A DNA stretch of 64,000 bases from an uncultured Bacteroidota bacterium (GCA_903837525.1 CAILUU010000020.1:37061-101060); one strand, 5' to 3'; counted from the stretch's first letter, positions 1 to 10,067 are shown. A program made the numbers and translations. The notes: a model not told the origin generated them from the letters alone.

Positions 1-117
1 AAATAGGCGAAAGAAAAAAACCATTAGCTACAGTATAATTTATTAATGAATAATTTAAACAGGGTTAGAAGTTTTTTTCTAAACCTTTAAACCTCTAAAC
101 AACTAAACCAATAACCA

Positions 118-375
118 ATGACAGCGATACAAATTTTAGGCTTAGCCGCAGGTACTATAACCTCTATAACATTTTTACCACAAGTACTTCAAATTTGGAA
201 AACAAAATCGGCAAAAGATTTATCGCTTCAAATGTTGTTGCTGTTAATTTTAGGCGTTACCATGTGGCTTACCTATGGGTTATTAGTTAAGGATACTGCT
301 ATTATTTATACAAATAGTATGGTTCTAGTAATGAGTTTACTTATGCTTTATTTTAAGTATAAATTTAATAAATAG
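118..375 (+). CDS. SemiSWEET (PQ-loop) sugar transporter subunit
   Basis: An 85-residue membrane protein of about the usual SemiSWEET length, with three hydrophobic segments (roughly residues 5-22, 36-56 and 62-80). The first carries the FLPQV form of the PQ-loop motif near residue 20. Family knowledge: SemiSWEETs are half-size SWEETs that dimerise in the inner membrane and let small sugars pass down their gradient. It lies 21 bp upstream of the DUF983 gene, but that gene has its own -7 box. The substrate cannot be read from the sequence. Confidence 0.85.
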   Translation: MTAIQILGLAAGTITSITFLPQVLQIWKTKSAKDLSLQMLLLLILGVTMWLTYGLLVKDTAIIYTNSMVLVMSLLMLYFKYKFNK

Positions 376-384
376 CTAAAGTAG

Positions 385-392
385 TACCTTTG
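385..392 (+). promoter_or_regulatory. Bacteroidota -7 box for the DUF983 gene
   Basis: TACCTTTG fits TAnnTTTG and ends four bases before the ATG at 397. I saw no clear -33 TTTG. If it is used, transcription would begin at or just inside the annotated start codon. Confidence 0.45.
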
Positions 393-396
393 TACT

Positions 397-837
397 ATGA
401 GTCGAGAGATTATGCCCAAACCCAATACCCTATGGAGTGTTTTTAGTATGAAATGCCCAAGATGTAGAAGAGGCCCAATGTTTAAAAATAATAATACCTA
501 CAAAAGCTTAAAGCTCAGCCATACATTTGATATGTACGATGAATGCCCCCATTGCTTACAAAAATACGAATTAGAAACTGGCTTTTGGTACGGTACAGGC
601 TATGTTAGTTATGCATTAACGGTTGCCTTATCTGTTGCCACATTTGTTGCTTGGTGGGTATTAATTGGGGTTTCTATTAATGATAATCGAATATTTTATT
701 GGCTTGGCTTTAATATTTTATTGATTGTTTTATTGCAGCCTTGGTTAATGCGTTTAAGCAGGGTAGTGTATTTATATCTTTTTGTTAAGTATGATAAAAA
801 TTATAAAACCAATAGCCCAAGAATATTTGATAATTAA
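397..837 (+). CDS. DUF983 family membrane protein
   Basis: A 146-residue protein. It has a zinc-ribbon-like CPRC motif near residue 20 and a second CPHC motif near residue 51, followed by two long hydrophobic segments (about 68-92 and 99-118). This is the layout of DUF983 proteins, whose function is unknown to me. Met6 at 412 is an alternative start that matches the usual short lead into the first CxxC and would allow a short leader after the -7 box at 385. The gene converges on the decayed DUF2721 gene, whose reconstructed stop lies 3 bp away. Confidence 0.8.
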   Translation: MSREIMPKPNTLWSVFSMKCPRCRRGPMFKNNNTYKSLKLSHTFDMYDECPHCLQKYELETGFWYGTGYVSYALTVALSVATFVAWWVLIGVSINDNRIFYWLGFNILLIVLLQPWLMRLSRVVYLYLFVKYDKNYKTNSPRIFDN

Positions 838-839
838 GT

Positions 840-1279
840 TTATTCATCATCTTTTTTAAAAAATTAAAAATAGTTGCACCGTTTAATTTTTCTATATCGC
901 TAAGTTTTACTTTAATTGCTTTCGTACTTTTATTAATTTCTAAACCCGATAAAATAATTGAGCCTAATAACAAAAGTATACTAGCCGCAAATATCCAATG
1001 CGACAAGATTTGCCATTCCCTAAAAACCGAATAAATGCAAAGTACACAGCATAAAAAACTAAAAATACCTAAGTCTTGCATATAACGTATAAGTTTAAAG
1101 CGGCTAGGAATATTTTATATTTTTAGTAAAATGTTTTTTTCTTTTTGACCAATAATATATTCGGTATGTAATTTTCCAACTAAGGATGCTAACGATAAAA
1201 ACCGATTGGTATAGGCTAACATTAGTAACGTAATTGCAGGAAAGAGTAAAGCGGGGGTATTAATATTTATCTATAACAT
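840..1279 (-). pseudogene. DUF2721 family membrane protein, inactivated
   Basis: Translating the minus strand from ATG 1279 gives a DUF2721-like protein: a TPALLFPAITLLMLAYTNRF-like N-terminus, a middle ending RFKLIRYMQDLGIFSF, then two hydrophobic segments. It is broken by TAG at codon 3 (1271-1273) and an in-frame TAA at 1115-1117. Near the 3' end, a one-base shift in the A-run around 852-862 restores an ending KKDDE and a stop at 840-842, just clear of DUF983. The intact open stretch (785-1081) is only the C-terminal part. Family assignment is from memory of the conserved motifs. The stops are substitutions, so they are unlikely to be homopolymer sequencing errors. Confidence 0.7.
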
Positions 1280-1287
1280 TTTATTAT

Positions 1288-2010
1288 CTAATCATTTTTT
1301 AGCTTATAAATAGAGTTGCAGGTTGTATACTGTTTTTCATTTTTTGTAATAAAAGTTGCTACATGTTTAGTATTTTCAAAACTTTGGGTAACAAAACCTA
1401 CACTATACGGCTTAAGTTCCTTATCACTATAAACTTTACCTGCTAAGGCCTCTTCAGTTAATTCAATTTAAATTGAAAGCTAACAGCTTGATTGTTTATA
1501 AAAACTAAATCTTTATAGCCAAAATATACAGTAGCATCACTACCTAAAGGTGTAAATCTTTCTTCTTCTTTATAAATATCTATACTATGATAATGCCGTT
1601 CAATAATTTCTAAATTGCAATGAAGGGCCAGGTAGTAAATTAACCCACTTAATTGACAAATACCTCCTCCAATCTCTTCTAAAATTTTATTATTTTGTAT
1701 AGCTCTGCTTTTTAAATAACCTCCTTTATAAGTTGGAAAATTTACAAAATGCCAAAAACTAAACACTTGGCCAGGTTTTAATTGTAGATCATTTATCTTT
1801 TGTATTGCTATACGAATGTTGTGTTGTTTTTTTTCACTTTCCTTTGTACCTAGGTTTTGTACAATCCTTTTAACCTCAAATATGTTTTTGTCGCTTTTGG
1901 AAATACTGCCCATTTTAACAAAAACCTTTTTTTAAAAAATTAATTTGTTTAAAAAAATGTTTAATTCTTTGCTTTTTAGTAGTTGATAATAAATGTTTTA
2001 GGAAATGCAT
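1288..2010 (-). pseudogene. VanW-like protein, frameshifted
   Basis: The central open frame (1458-1913, 151 residues) has the VanW core: PGQVFSFWHFV, the glycine-rich GGGICQLSGLIYYLALH block, ERHYHSIDIY and FTPLGSDATV. After 1461 a one-base shift opens a further 58 codons ending at TAG 1288-1290 (ELTEEALAGKVYS at its start), which looks like the lost C-terminus. Upstream, a different frame from ATG 2010 (MHFLKHLL) reads to 1915 and resembles the basic VanW N-terminus, which suggests a second shift near 1915-1935. VanW domains occur widely outside vancomycin-resistance clusters, so no resistance role is implied. It ends 8 bp before the DUF2721 remnant, so the two once formed an operon. The N-terminal shift is the less certain one. 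Confidence 0.7.
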
Positions 2011-2056
2011 TTTTGAAAAAGCTTGGATAAATAACTTGTAAATACTAAATATTAAA

Positions 2057-2088
2057 TTTGATTTGCAACTATGTTTCATTTATTTTTG
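2057..2088 (+). promoter_or_regulatory. Promoter of the TonB receptor operon
   Basis: TTTG (2057-2060), 20 bases, then TATTTTTG (2081-2088) match the Bacteroidota -33/-7 promoter. The box lies downstream of a possible ATG at 2063, so the receptor must start later, at 2129. Confidence 0.65.
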
Positions 2089-2128
2089 CAACTATATGGC
2101 AATATATCTTGCCATTTATAAATATAAG

Positions 2129-4495
2129 ATGCGTCTTTTAATAACACTTTTTATTCTCATATCCATTAGCAAGGTTAACTCGACATTTGCACAATGCAAT
2201 TTGCGGTTTACCGGAAAAATTACTGATGAAGATACTAAAGAATTATTGCAAAAAGCTAACATTTTCATTAAAGGTATTAATGTAACTACAGAAACAAATG
2301 ATAAAGGTGCATTTAAAATTGAAGGCTTGTGCCCAGGCCATTATGATATTGTAATAAGCCATGTAGGGTGTAAAACAATATATACACATATTCATATTAA
2401 GGATGATTTTTTCCAAGAGTACTTATTGCCTCATGCTTCTAATCAACTTATGGAAGTAAAAGTTTCAAGCACTGTTTCAACTATAAAAACTAACGATGAA
2501 ATAAAAGGGAGAAACTTAGAGGCGACAAAAGGTTTATCTCTTGCAGAATCATTAAAAAGAATTGCAGGGGTAAGCGTAATACAAACCGGTACAAATATTT
2601 ATAAGCCTGTTATTCATGGGCTGCACAGCAATAGAGTAATAATTTTAAATAATGGTATTCGTCAAGAAGGACAACAATGGGGTAGTGAGCATGCTCCAGA
2701 AATAGACCCTTTTGTTGCAAATAGAATTGCAGTAGTAAAAGGAGCTGCCACTATGCGTTATGGTGGAGATGCGATAGGAGGAATAGTATTGGTAGAGCCT
2801 AAACTACTTAGAGCTATACCAGGGGTAGGGGGAGAACTTAATTTAGGCTTGTTTAGCAATAACAGAATGGGGGTTATGTCTGGTATTGTTGAGAGCAATA
2901 GCAAAAAAATACCGGCATTAAGTTGGCGAGTACAAGGCACTGTAAAGAAAGGTGGAAATGCTAAAACAACTAATTATTGGTTAGACAATTCCGGGTTAGA
3001 AGAATATAATTTTTCATTAGCAATGGGATATAAAAAGCAAAATTGGGCAACTGATATTTTTTATAGTCAATTTAATACCAAGCTTGCCATTTTTTCTGGC
3101 TCACATATTGGAAATACAACAGATTTGATTCAAGCAATTAATGGTAATGAGCCGCCTGATTACATACGAAATGTAGGATTTACTTATAAAATAGATAGAC
3201 CCTATCAACAAGTACAACATCATTTATTAAAAGCAAAAACTTATTTTAATACAGGCAAAATAGGAAGGTTAAATATCATTAACTCATTTCAATACAACAA
3301 TAGAAAAGAGTATGATAAAAAACGATTTCAATCAAGCGACAACTCTCCTCAGTTAGATTTATCTATTGCAACTGTTGCTACAGACGTTGTTTGGGATCAT
3401 TACACCATAAATAATTTTAGAGGTACAATAGGTGTTAATGGGGCATTTCAAGACAATCAGTATAGCGAAAGATTATTTATTCCTAATTATCAAGCCATCA
3501 ATGCTGGAGTATTTGCTATAGAAAAATGGGAAATGAACAAATGGATAATAGAAGGTGGAATTAGATACGATGTAAGAAAATTCATCAATACCAATACGAA
3601 TGGTGGTGTTAATTACGATGATAGAACTTATAATAGTTTTTCGGGTAATGCAGGTATTGCCTATTTAATAAACGAAAAAACAAAAGTAAACATTAGCACT
3701 TCTACCGCTTGGAGAGCACCCACTATCAATGAGTTGTATAGCAATGGTTTGCATCATGGAGCTGCCCGTATTGAAACGGGTAGTAGTGTTTTGCTACCAG
3801 AAAGGGCCAATAATGTTTTAGCAGGTATCAATTTTGATAGCCATAAATGGGTGATTGACGCAGCTGTGTATATAAAAAGCATACAGGATTTTATTTTTTT
3901 AAAACCAACTTACCCTCCTCAATTAACTATACGTGGAGCATTTCCGGCATTTGAGTTTAGCCAAACAAATGCAAGGTTAAGTGGTACAGATATTTCCATT
4001 GGTTATCAAATCAATCATCATTTTTTAGTAAATACAAAAGCCTCTATTCTAAGAGGATGGAATAAAACCGAAAACGATTGGTTAATACAAATGCCTGCTG
4101 ATAGATTTGATTATGAAATAGAATATAGTTTTAGAAATGGAAAGTTTTTTAACGAAAGCTATATAAAACTAAATCTACAAGATGTTTTGTTTCAAAAAAG
4201 AGTACCAGCAAAAGGTAATATAGAAATTACAGATGCTTCTGGCATCAAGTATTTAGCATCGGATTATGCTCCTCCGCCAGCGGCTTATGGATTGGTTGGG
4301 CTTGAAGCTGGTTCGCAAATTAAAATGGGCAAAAAATACGTTAATGTAACCTTATCGGCTACCAATTTATTAAACAAGTCTTATAGAGATTATTTAAACG
4401 CCTTTAGATATTTTTCTGATGATATGGGAAGGAATATTGCCTTAAGAATAAAAATGCCTTTTGAATTTGGAAGAAAAACAAACAATAATTTATAA
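2129..4495 (+). CDS. TonB-dependent outer-membrane receptor
   Basis: A 788-residue outer-membrane receptor. Residues 1-22 form a signal peptide ending in FAQ. Then comes a carboxypeptidase-like regulatory domain (about 25-105, with GKITDEDT and KGAFKIEGL), a plug domain containing GVSVIQTG, GLHSNRVIILNNG and GAATMRYGGDAIGGIV, and a beta-barrel to the end. I chose the start at 2129 because the signal peptide begins there and the promoter overlaps any earlier start. The plug resembles Bacteroidota receptors distantly related to the zinc receptor ZnuD, but the ligand is not readable. The next gene is its likely co-transcribed lipoprotein partner (19 bp gap). A heme, metal or siderophore substrate are all possible. 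Confidence 0.88.
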   Translation: MRLLITLFILISISKVNSTFAQCNLRFTGKITDEDTKELLQKANIFIKGINVTTETNDKGAFKIEGLCPGHYDIVISHVGCKTIYTHIHIKDDFFQEYLLPHASNQLMEVKVSSTVSTIKTNDEIKGRNLEATKGLSLAESLKRIAGVSVIQTGTNIYKPVIHGLHSNRVIILNNGIRQEGQQWGSEHAPEIDPFVANRIAVVKGAATMRYGGDAIGGIVLVEPKLLRAIPGVGGELNLGLFSNNRMGVMSGIVESNSKKIPALSWRVQGTVKKGGNAKTTNYWLDNSGLEEYNFSLAMGYKKQNWATDIFYSQFNTKLAIFSGSHIGNTTDLIQAINGNEPPDYIRNVGFTYKIDRPYQQVQHHLLKAKTYFNTGKIGRLNIINSFQYNNRKEYDKKRFQSSDNSPQLDLSIATVATDVVWDHYTINNFRGTIGVNGAFQDNQYSERLFIPNYQAINAGVFAIEKWEMNKWIIEGGIRYDVRKFINTNTNGGVNYDDRTYNSFSGNAGIAYLINEKTKVNISTSTAWRAPTINELYSNGLHHGAARIETGSSVLLPERANNVLAGINFDSHKWVIDAAVYIKSIQDFIFLKPTYPPQLTIRGAFPAFEFSQTNARLSGTDISIGYQINHHFLVNTKASILRGWNKTENDWLIQMPADRFDYEIEYSFRNGKFFNESYIKLNLQDVLFQKRVPAKGNIEITDASGIKYLASDYAPPPAAYGLVGLEAGSQIKMGKKYVNVTLSATNLLNKSYRDYLNAFRYFSDDMGRNIALRIKMPFEFGRKTNNNL

Positions 4496-4514
4496 ATTTT
4501 AAAAACCACACACA

Positions 4515-5063
4515 ATGCTAAAAAAAATCACACGCAATTTATTTGCACTACTTACAATTTCAGTTTTATTTACGGCATGTAAAAAAGACAAGGATGAGCC
4601 TAATGAAGAGGAATTAATAACAACAGTTATTTTAACCTTTTCTCCAGTAGGTGGCGGTACACCAGCTACTTTTACATTTAGAGATTTAGATGGCCCTGGA
4701 GGAACAGCACCATCAGTATTTCAAGATATAGTTTTATCTCCTTCAAAAACATATACTGTTTCTTCTACTTTTACAAATGAAAGTGTAAGCCCTGCTGAAG
4801 ATGTTACTGCAGAAATAGTTTCAGAAGGTGTGGATCATCAAATTTATTATACCCCAACTGGAGCAAATGTTACCGTATCAAACCTAAACAATGATACTAG
4901 AGGGTTACCACTAGGTATTAGTTCTACATGGACAACTACAACGGCAAGCAACGGAAGCATGTTAATGACTTTAAAGCATAAACCTGGTATTAAAGCTGCT
5001 GGAGACCTAGTTACAAAGGGAGATACAGATGTTGAGATTAGCTGGGTGGTAAGAATATTATAA
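4515..5063 (+). CDS. Lipoprotein partner of the TonB receptor
   Basis: A 182-residue protein with a lipoprotein signal: a hydrophobic stretch, then FTACKK, so Cys22 would be lipidated. The mature part is beta-rich with conserved-looking blocks (RDLDGPGG, SPAEDVTAEI, EGVDHQIYY). I have seen this family in Bacteroidota beside TonB receptors, sometimes named type 1 periplasmic binding fold protein; its biochemical role is unknown to me. It follows the receptor by 19 bp and is closed by a strong terminator at 5090-5127. The pairing suggests a substrate-binding or surface accessory role, which is inference. Confidence 0.75.
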   Translation: MLKKITRNLFALLTISVLFTACKKDKDEPNEEELITTVILTFSPVGGGTPATFTFRDLDGPGGTAPSVFQDIVLSPSKTYTVSSTFTNESVSPAEDVTAEIVSEGVDHQIYYTPTGANVTVSNLNNDTRGLPLGISSTWTTTTASNGSMLMTLKHKPGIKAAGDLVTKGDTDVEISWVVRIL

Positions 5064-5089
5064 TTTTTGTTTTTTATTTGTGATTAATC

Positions 5090-5127
5090 AGCCAATACCT
5101 TTTGGGTATTGGCTTTTTTATTTTTTG
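5090..5127 (+). terminator. Rho-independent terminator after receptor/lipoprotein operon
   Basis: A perfect 10-bp stem (5090-5099 with 5105-5114, AGCCAATACC/GGTATTGGCT), a 5-base loop and a T-rich tail (5115-5127). It separates the lipoprotein gene from the repeat protein, so the start of the latter must lie beyond it. Confidence 0.9.
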
Positions 5128-5138
5128 TTGTATATTTA
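5108..5138 (+). promoter_or_regulatory. Promoter of the 23-residue-repeat protein
   Basis: ATTG (5108-5111), 19 bases, then TATATTTA (5131-5138), one mismatch from TAnnTTTG. It ends four bases before ATG 5143, so a leaderless mRNA is predicted. The -33 element overlaps the upstream terminator stem. Confidence 0.45.
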
Positions 5139-5142
5139 TTGT

Positions 5143-5826
5143 ATGATAAAGTATGCTATAACAATAATTGCACTTTTATTTTTAATCGAATCTAAAAGCC
5201 AAAAACTTTCTCAGGTAAATATTAAAGGCAATGGTACGTTAGATGTATTTATAATAAGTCTTGATGAAAATGTACAACTTTATTTAACAAAAGATGGTAA
5301 CCTAAGCAAATGGGGTTACGATCGTTTTATGGGTATACAAGAAAACTTTGGAGGCCAGTTAGATCCTTATGTAGGCAGAGTAGAATATTATACTCAAAAC
5401 GATGATGCTGCCTTACAAGGGAAAGTAAAATATATTGGCAGAATTATGCTTACCTACTATACTTCTTTTGAAAACGAAACACTAAAAGGTAAAATAAAAA
5501 CTATTGGCTCAATTAGTTTTGATTATTTTTTAAACTACGAAGACGCTGCTTTTAAAGGAAATATAAAAAAAATTGGACAACAAAACATAGCTTGGTATAG
5601 TAGTTTTGATAACGAAGGGTATAGAGGTAAATTAAAAACACTCGGCTCAACTTTCTTTGCGTATTATAGTTTTTTTGAAGACAAAGCGTTTAGAGGTAAA
5701 ATTAAAAATATTGGAGGAAACAGCTTTGTGTATTTTTCCTCTTTCGAAAATTTTAGTGGTAGCTTAAAAAATGGTAGTATGGTTAATGCCACTAATAGTA
5801 TAAAATATTTTGTTTTAAATTATTAA
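5143..5826 (+). CDS. Secreted protein of five 23-residue tandem repeats
   Basis: A 227-residue protein with a signal peptide (residues 1-20, ending SKSQ). Residues 91-204 are five consecutive units of 23 residues (the last has 22): a basic residue, then GK(I/V)K-x-IG, a variable block, and an aromatic/acidic YYSSFENE-type end. The regular Ile/Gly and Tyr/Phe pattern suggests a stacked beta structure, but no fold is proven. I recognise no named family. The start at 5143 is preferred over 5080 because 5080 lies upstream of the terminator and the signal peptide begins at 5143. It converges with tsaC, overlapping by 4 bp. Confidence 0.75.
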   Translation: MIKYAITIIALLFLIESKSQKLSQVNIKGNGTLDVFIISLDENVQLYLTKDGNLSKWGYDRFMGIQENFGGQLDPYVGRVEYYTQNDDAALQGKVKYIGRIMLTYYTSFENETLKGKIKTIGSISFDYFLNYEDAAFKGNIKKIGQQNIAWYSSFDNEGYRGKLKTLGSTFFAYYSFFEDKAFRGKIKNIGGNSFVYFSSFENFSGSLKNGSMVNATNSIKYFVLNY

Positions 5827-6782
5827 TTCACTGCTTTTCTCAACCTATCATTTATACTTTTCCCAATACCTTCATTGGGTAGTAATGCTATTAAAATAAT
5901 ATCTACTTTACTTTTATCTAATCGGTGTAAGGCAGCGTATAAGTTTTTTGCTGCTTCTTCTAAATTACTAGCTTCCGATAAAATTTCTTGCTCAACAATT
6001 CTTTCATCGTCTATTTTTTTATTAAAAACCAATGCACCAATTTTTTTATTGGCTAAGTTATTTAATTGAATATTAACATCATTCTCCAATAAAACTGTTT
6101 TTGTTTTTGGCGAATAGTGTTTTATTAACATGCCTGGTGCAATAGGTTTATCATCTTGCCCAATATAAATACTTACTTCGCCTACAATTTTTTCTAAATC
6201 GGTTTCAGTAATGGCCCCTAATCTATAAATAATTACATCATCTCCAGTAAAACCAACAATGGTACTTTCAATACCTTTTGTACATTCACCGCCATCTAAA
6301 ATAATATCTAAATCTTTATCAAAATACTCTTTTACGTGCTGGGCAGTAGTGCTGCTAATAGTGGTAAATGGGTTTGCACTTGGTGCCGCCAATGGAAAAT
6401 TTAATTGTTGTAAAAGCGCCAACGCCATTGGATGGCTTGGAATACGAACGGCTACTGTTGGCTTATCTGCAGTAACAATATTGGGAACATCAGCTCTTTT
6501 ATCTAACAAAAGTGTTAAAGGCCCTGGCCAAAAATGTTGGGCTAATAAAAGGGCTTTTGCTGGAATGTTTTGTGCAACTACATCTAAATAATCAATATTT
6601 TTTATATGTACTATAAGTGGATTATAGAAAGGCCTTTTTTTGGTTTCAAATATTTTTTTAATAGCTTTTTCACTATACATGTTTCCTGCTAAACCGTAAA
6701 CCGTTTCGGTAGGTAAGCCAATGATATCATCGTTTTGCAACGCCACAATTGCCAAATTAATATGGGTAGTAAGTAGTGCCAT
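5823..6782 (-). CDS. tsaC: L-threonylcarbamoyladenylate synthase (Sua5/TsaC)
   Basis: A 319-residue protein that makes threonylcarbamoyl-AMP from threonine, bicarbonate and ATP, the first step of the t6A37 tRNA modification in the cytoplasm. The YrdC domain (about 5-205) shows GLPTETVYGLAGN, KKRPFYNPLIVHI and APSANPF. The C-terminal Sua5 domain (about 210-319) makes it the long Sua5 form rather than the short TsaC form. PGMLIKHYSPK marks the inter-domain linker region. It stands alone, with a -7 box at 6791-6798. Confidence 0.93.
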   Translation of the reverse strand: MALLTTHINLAIVALQNDDIIGLPTETVYGLAGNMYSEKAIKKIFETKKRPFYNPLIVHIKNIDYLDVVAQNIPAKALLLAQHFWPGPLTLLLDKRADVPNIVTADKPTVAVRIPSHPMALALLQQLNFPLAAPSANPFTTISSTTAQHVKEYFDKDLDIILDGGECTKGIESTIVGFTGDDVIIYRLGAITETDLEKIVGEVSIYIGQDDKPIAPGMLIKHYSPKTKTVLLENDVNIQLNNLANKKIGALVFNKKIDDERIVEQEILSEASNLEEAAKNLYAALHRLDKSKVDIILIALLPNEGIGKSINDRLRKAVN

Positions 6783-6790
6783 AGTTTAGA

Positions 6791-6798
6791 CAAAAGTA
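6791..6798 (-). promoter_or_regulatory. -7 box upstream of tsaC
   Basis: On the minus strand this reads TACTTTTG, an exact TAnnTTTG, eight bases before the ATG at 6782. No clear -33 element was seen. Confidence 0.45.
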
Positions 6799-6912
6799 AT
6801 TAATTGCATTAATAACATTTAAAAACAGGTGTTGCCCACATTTTTTTCAAAATAAGTGAGCAAAAACCTGCTATTTCCTCATTTTTCATTTTCCTTTTTT
6901 GATTGAATTGCC

Positions 6913-6920
6913 TACCTTTG
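6913..6920 (+). promoter_or_regulatory. -7 box upstream of atpD
   Basis: TACCTTTG fits TAnnTTTG and leaves a leader of about 35 bases before the ATG at 6960. The upstream region is T-rich, without a clear -33 TTTG. Confidence 0.5.
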
Positions 6921-6950
6921 CCGCTCAAAATATATACTACATATAGTTAA

Positions 6951-8465
<1,515 letters not shown>

Positions 8466-8735
8466 AACCCCTGTCTCCTAAAGGGGAACTAGCGTTCAGC
8501 CATCATAATTAAATAAAATTAGTTCTTAAATTGAAGTGTGTACTTTTTTTGTGAGCCAATCTTTTATATTACTATTTAGCTTCATTGGCGTCGCACTCTT
8601 GTACAAAAAGTTCTTTATTCTTCTTTTATTGAAGCGATTGAAATAAGTGGAGTAAAAAAATAATTATAAACTTTAAAATCAGGTTCCCCTTTTGGTACAT
8701 CCCGATTTTTTCGGGAAGGGGAATAAAACAAGGGT
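8466..8735 (+). repeat. Spacer with inverted-repeat ends between atpD and atpC
   Basis: A 270-bp non-coding stretch. Its left end (8468-8490) has CCCCT...AGGGGAAC, and its right end (8691-8723) has GGTTCCCCTTTT followed by a nested hairpin (CCCGA/TCGGG inside TTCCCC/GGGGAA). AAAGGGGAAC at the left is the inverse of GTTCCCCTTT at the right, so the spacer is bounded by inverted repeats of about 10 bp. Such ends suggest a small non-autonomous insertion or a processed RNA structure. No reading frame of note lies inside. Confidence 0.5.
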
Positions 8736-8987
8736 ATGGTTCTAGAAATATTAACACCAGAAAAGAAAATTTTTAGCGGTGATGTTTACGGCGTTATTCT
8801 GCCAGGTATTGGTGGTTCGTTCGAAGTATTAGATAAACATGCCCCAATGGTAAGTGCATTAAAAGCAGGTACTGTAAAAATTTTAACTAATAAAACTACA
8901 TCGCAAACCTATACTATACAAAGTGGCTTTGCCGAAGTTATAAATAATAAAACTACTGTACTTATTGAAGGTGCAGAGGAAAACTAA
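8736..8987 (+). CDS. atpC: F1 ATP synthase subunit epsilon
   Basis: An 83-residue epsilon subunit of the F1 central stalk. The beta-sandwich domain is complete (LEILTPEKKIFSGDV, LPGIGGSFEVLDKHAPMVS, SGFAEVINNKTTVLIEGAE). The C-terminal two-helix domain of longer homologues is absent, which is common in Bacteroidota. In other bacteria that helical part inhibits ATP hydrolysis, so this enzyme would need another brake. The start at 8736 is the only ATG before the conserved fold. Confidence 0.95.
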   Translation: MVLEILTPEKKIFSGDVYGVILPGIGGSFEVLDKHAPMVSALKAGTVKILTNKTTSQTYTIQSGFAEVINNKTTVLIEGAEEN

Positions 8988-9101
8988 GTTTACTTTTTTT
9001 AAAATGATCATGCCGCAACTATTGCTGCATTTTTTATTGTAGCATCTCTATAAAAATTATCTCTATAAAAATTTCTAATCAATCTTTGTGGGAAATAAAA
9101 A

Positions 9102-10058
9102 TCACTCCTTCCACCTAACCCAACACCAAGCTAAAAAAGGCATAACCAAAAAACTACACAAGCCCCACCAACTGCCACTAAAAGCAAAAACTAATAAACT
9201 TATAGCCAACAAATAAAACGGGTAACCTAAAAAATAACTACCCATAATAATACTATCATAATGCCCACTATGCAATGCTTTTTTTTGCACAACGTTTTTT
9301 ATGGGGTAATAAAAAGGCAAGTGAATAATCCAACCAATTATAGCAGGAAAAAAAAGTAAACTCTTTTTTATAGTAGATGATGGTAGTGCAAATATTTCTT
9401 TATGTTTTAAATCATCATCTTTAGGTATTTCGTAAACCAATGTACTTAATTGGCTTTGAATTGAAGAGGTAATATCATTTAATAATTTTCCATCCGTAGT
9501 TAATTGAACGGTAAAATCTTCTTTACAAATTAAATGACCACTATTAATAATAATGTGCTTCCCAAATTTATTAAAACTGCTGTAGTTAATGCCTACGGGC
9601 AATATTTGTAACGGAATATTTTGCTGCCATGCAGTAGCGGCAAGCCTTGCAGTACCTTTTTTTAATGTACGCAAATGCCATTCGTTAATACACAATGCTT
9701 CACTAAAAATTAATACTATTCCATTTTTTTTAAAAAGCTCAATACACTCATTAAATGTATCATAATTTTTGTTGAGGTTTTGGGCACCTTCTCTTTTTCT
9801 AAAAACGGGTAAAATGTGTAAGGCTTTTAAAATTTTAGCAACCCAATTTTTTTTAAATACATCTCCTCTAGCTAACGAATAAATAGGGGCATTAAATAGG
9901 GTACATAAAAGTATGGCATCTAAAAAAGAATTTGGATGATTGCAAGCAATTAATAAAGGCCCTTTAAAGTTGGCAAGTGCTTTATTATTCAATTGTAGTT
10001 TTCTACAATAAAGTTGCAAAGCAAGTTTAGCTGGTATTTTTATTAACGTATATAACAA
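9102..10058 (-). CDS. PlsC-like lysophospholipid acyltransferase
   Basis: A 318-residue membrane-associated acyltransferase. The catalytic HPNSFLD motif (H-x4-D) is near residues 41-46, and an IFSEALCINEWHLR segment near 118-131 stands where PlsC enzymes bind the glycerophosphate (the usual FPEG is FSEA here). The last 90 residues hold hydrophobic segments. It probably acylates a lysolipid or transfers an acyl chain to another membrane lipid. The start is TTG at 10058; no ATG fits before the catalytic block. It lies 9 bp downstream of yqgE and is likely co-transcribed with it. Confidence 0.8.
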   Translation of the reverse strand: MLYTLIKIPAKLALQLYCRKLQLNNKALANFKGPLLIACNHPNSFLDAILLCTLFNAPIYSLARGDVFKKNWVAKILKALHILPVFRKREGAQNLNKNYDTFNECIELFKKNGIVLIFSEALCINEWHLRTLKKGTARLAATAWQQNIPLQILPVGINYSSFNKFGKHIIINSGHLICKEDFTVQLTTDGKLLNDITSSIQSQLSTLVYEIPKDDDLKHKEIFALPSSTIKKSLLFFPAIIGWIIHLPFYYPIKNVVQKKALHSGHYDSIIMGSYFLGYPFYLLAISLLVFAFSGSWWGLCSFLVMPFLAWCWVRWKE

Positions 10059-10067
10059 ATAAAATTT

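Noticed and set aside
785..1081. Open frame of 98 codons as a complete gene
   Set aside because: It is only the C-terminal part of a DUF2721 gene whose upstream part continues in frame through a stop codon, and its last codons overlap DUF983 because of an indel.
1288..2010. VanW as evidence of vancomycin resistance
   Set aside because: VanW-like domains are common outside resistance clusters, no van ligase is nearby, and the gene is broken.
2063..2128. Upstream start for the TonB receptor
   Set aside because: The -7 box (2081-2088) lies inside this segment, and the signal peptide begins at 2129.
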